A stretch of 6,459 bases of DNA from an uncultured Paracoccus sp. (GTDB lineage: Bacteria; Pseudomonadota; Alphaproteobacteria; Rhodobacterales; Rhodobacteraceae). Of the stretch, positions 5,873-6,459 are shown piece after piece. The stretch covers positions 1 to 6,459 of the forward strand of contig NZ_CAMIOH010000182.1 in assembly GCF_946221145.1 (NCBI RefSeq), written 5' to 3'. The translations under genes were made by a program, and so were the position numbers. The notes below the pieces were generated by a model that saw only the letters and a list, made by a program, of their open reading frames with translations, had not been told where the DNA came from and did not search any database. Within the stretch, counting starts at the first letter, position 1. Each line of letters begins with the position of its first letter.

Positions 5873-6459
5873 TTGAGTCGCGGTGGTCTCATCAAGGATC
5901 ATGATCAGCCCGAAAGGCGCTGCATCGTCACCGGGGAGGTCCAGCCCAAGGCTGGATTGATCCGTTTCGTGGCCGGGCCGGATGGCCAGGTCGTCCCGGA
6001 TCTGGCGGAAAAGCTGCCGGGTCGTGGAATATGGGTCAGCGCGGATCGCGCGGCCATCGACAAGGCGGCAGCCAAGGGTATGTTTTCCCGCGCTGCCAAG
6101 GCGCCGGTCAAGGCCCCCGAAAACCTGGCCGATCTGGTCGAGGCGGGGGTGGCGCGGCGGCTGGTCGAACTGGTCTCGCTGACGCGTAAGTCGGGCCGCG
6201 CGGTGGCGGGGTTCGAAAAGGTCAAGGGCTGGCTGGCCGAGGGGCGCGCAAAGGTGCTGCTGCAGGCCAGCGACGGGTCGGATCGGGGCAAGGGCAAGCT
6301 GTGGACGCCCACCGGCGGACGCTGGTTCGGCTGCCTGACCGCATCAGAATTGGGTTTGTCCTTCGGGCGCGATCATGTCATACACGGCGCGCTTGCGGCG
6401 GGTGGACTGACGGACAAGGTGATCTTGGAAGCCGGCAGACTGACGGGTCTGCGCGGGCA
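5873..6459 (+). CDS. ylxR: YlxR (DUF448) / L7Ae-like RNA-binding protein, 3' end outside the window
   Basis: The open frame runs to the window end; 195 residues are visible. The first 75 form the YlxR/DUF448 domain: PERRCIVTGE (13-22), GLIRFVAGPDG (28-38) and LPGRGIWVSADRAAI (48-62). The second half (about 98-195: LVSLTRKSGRAVAGFEKVK and later TDKVILEAGRL) resembles an L7Ae/L30e-type RNA-binding fold, the fusion usual in alphaproteobacteria. The gene sits between nusA and, expectedly, infB. The best start is TTG 5873, giving MSRGG, which matches the family N-terminus as I remember it; no in-frame ATG or GTG lies between the nusA stop and the conserved PERRC motif. No clear ribosome binding site is seen, so translation is probably coupled to nusA, whose stop is 18 nt upstream. 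The second cysteine of the CxxC seen in other YlxR proteins is replaced. Confidence 0.9.
   Translation, partial: MSRGGLIKDHDQPERRCIVTGEVQPKAGLIRFVAGPDGQVVPDLAEKLPGRGIWVSADRAAIDKAAAKGMFSRAAKAPVKAPENLADLVEAGVARRLVELVSLTRKSGRAVAGFEKVKGWLAEGRAKVLLQASDGSDRGKGKLWTPTGGRWFGCLTASELGLSFGRDHVIHGALAAGGLTDKVILEAGRLTGLRG

Noticed and set aside
3431..5902. An 823-codon open frame on the - strand opposite rimP and nusA
   Set aside because: It runs antisense through two clearly identified genes and shows no recognisable domain. Long antisense frames are expected opposite GC-rich genes with strong third-position bias.
1..6459. A novel defence, mobile or biosynthetic system
   Set aside because: All eight genes belong to known core families, with no transposase, integrase, toxin-antitoxin pair, CRISPR-type repeat or unexplained ORF of credible quality.

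Overview
The window is GC-rich chromosomal DNA from an alphaproteobacterium. Gene content and protein style (TTG-started YlxR fused to an L7Ae-like half, RimP and NusA with acidic C-terminal tails, MarR gene next to ubiG) point to Rhodobacteraceae, perhaps Paracoccus; the genus is an inference from memory. Eight protein genes fill almost the whole window. I see no tRNA, rRNA, CRISPR array, insertion sequence or phage gene, and no accessory or defence system. It reads as ordinary housekeeping DNA.

Left part, + strand (about 1-1729): comF (phosphoribosyltransferase with zinc-binding cysteines), then grxC (glutaredoxin 3), then a MarR-family regulator whose N-terminal extension carries a perfect 18-bp tandem repeat. 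These three are closely spaced and co-directional. The MarR gene runs tail to tail into ubiG (- strand, 1726-2460): the two stop codons share the same CTAG.

Middle: ubiG (ubiquinone biosynthesis O-methyltransferase) and pip (proline iminopeptidase, 2509-3495) diverge from a 48-bp spacer. The spacer holds a single AT-rich core that could supply a -10 element in both directions. The pip -10 lies so close to its ATG that the mRNA may be leaderless.

Right part, + strand (3496-6459): the conserved translation/transcription operon rimP-nusA-ylxR, presumably continuing into infB beyond the window. A candidate promoter lies just after the pip stop. A clean intrinsic terminator (stem 3580-3596, T-tract 3597-3601) lies between that promoter and the rimP start, so it is either only the pip terminator or an attenuator for the rimP-nusA operon. 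This is the most interesting regulatory feature here. rimP and nusA are separated by 3 nt. ylxR appears to start at a TTG 18 nt after nusA and is cut by the window end.

Functionally, RimP matures the 30S subunit, NusA controls elongation, termination and antitermination, and YlxR is a small RNA-associated protein of the same operon. The left genes concern nucleotide/DNA-uptake-type functions (ComF), thiol redox (GrxC), regulation (MarR) and quinone synthesis (UbiG), with no obvious shared pathway.
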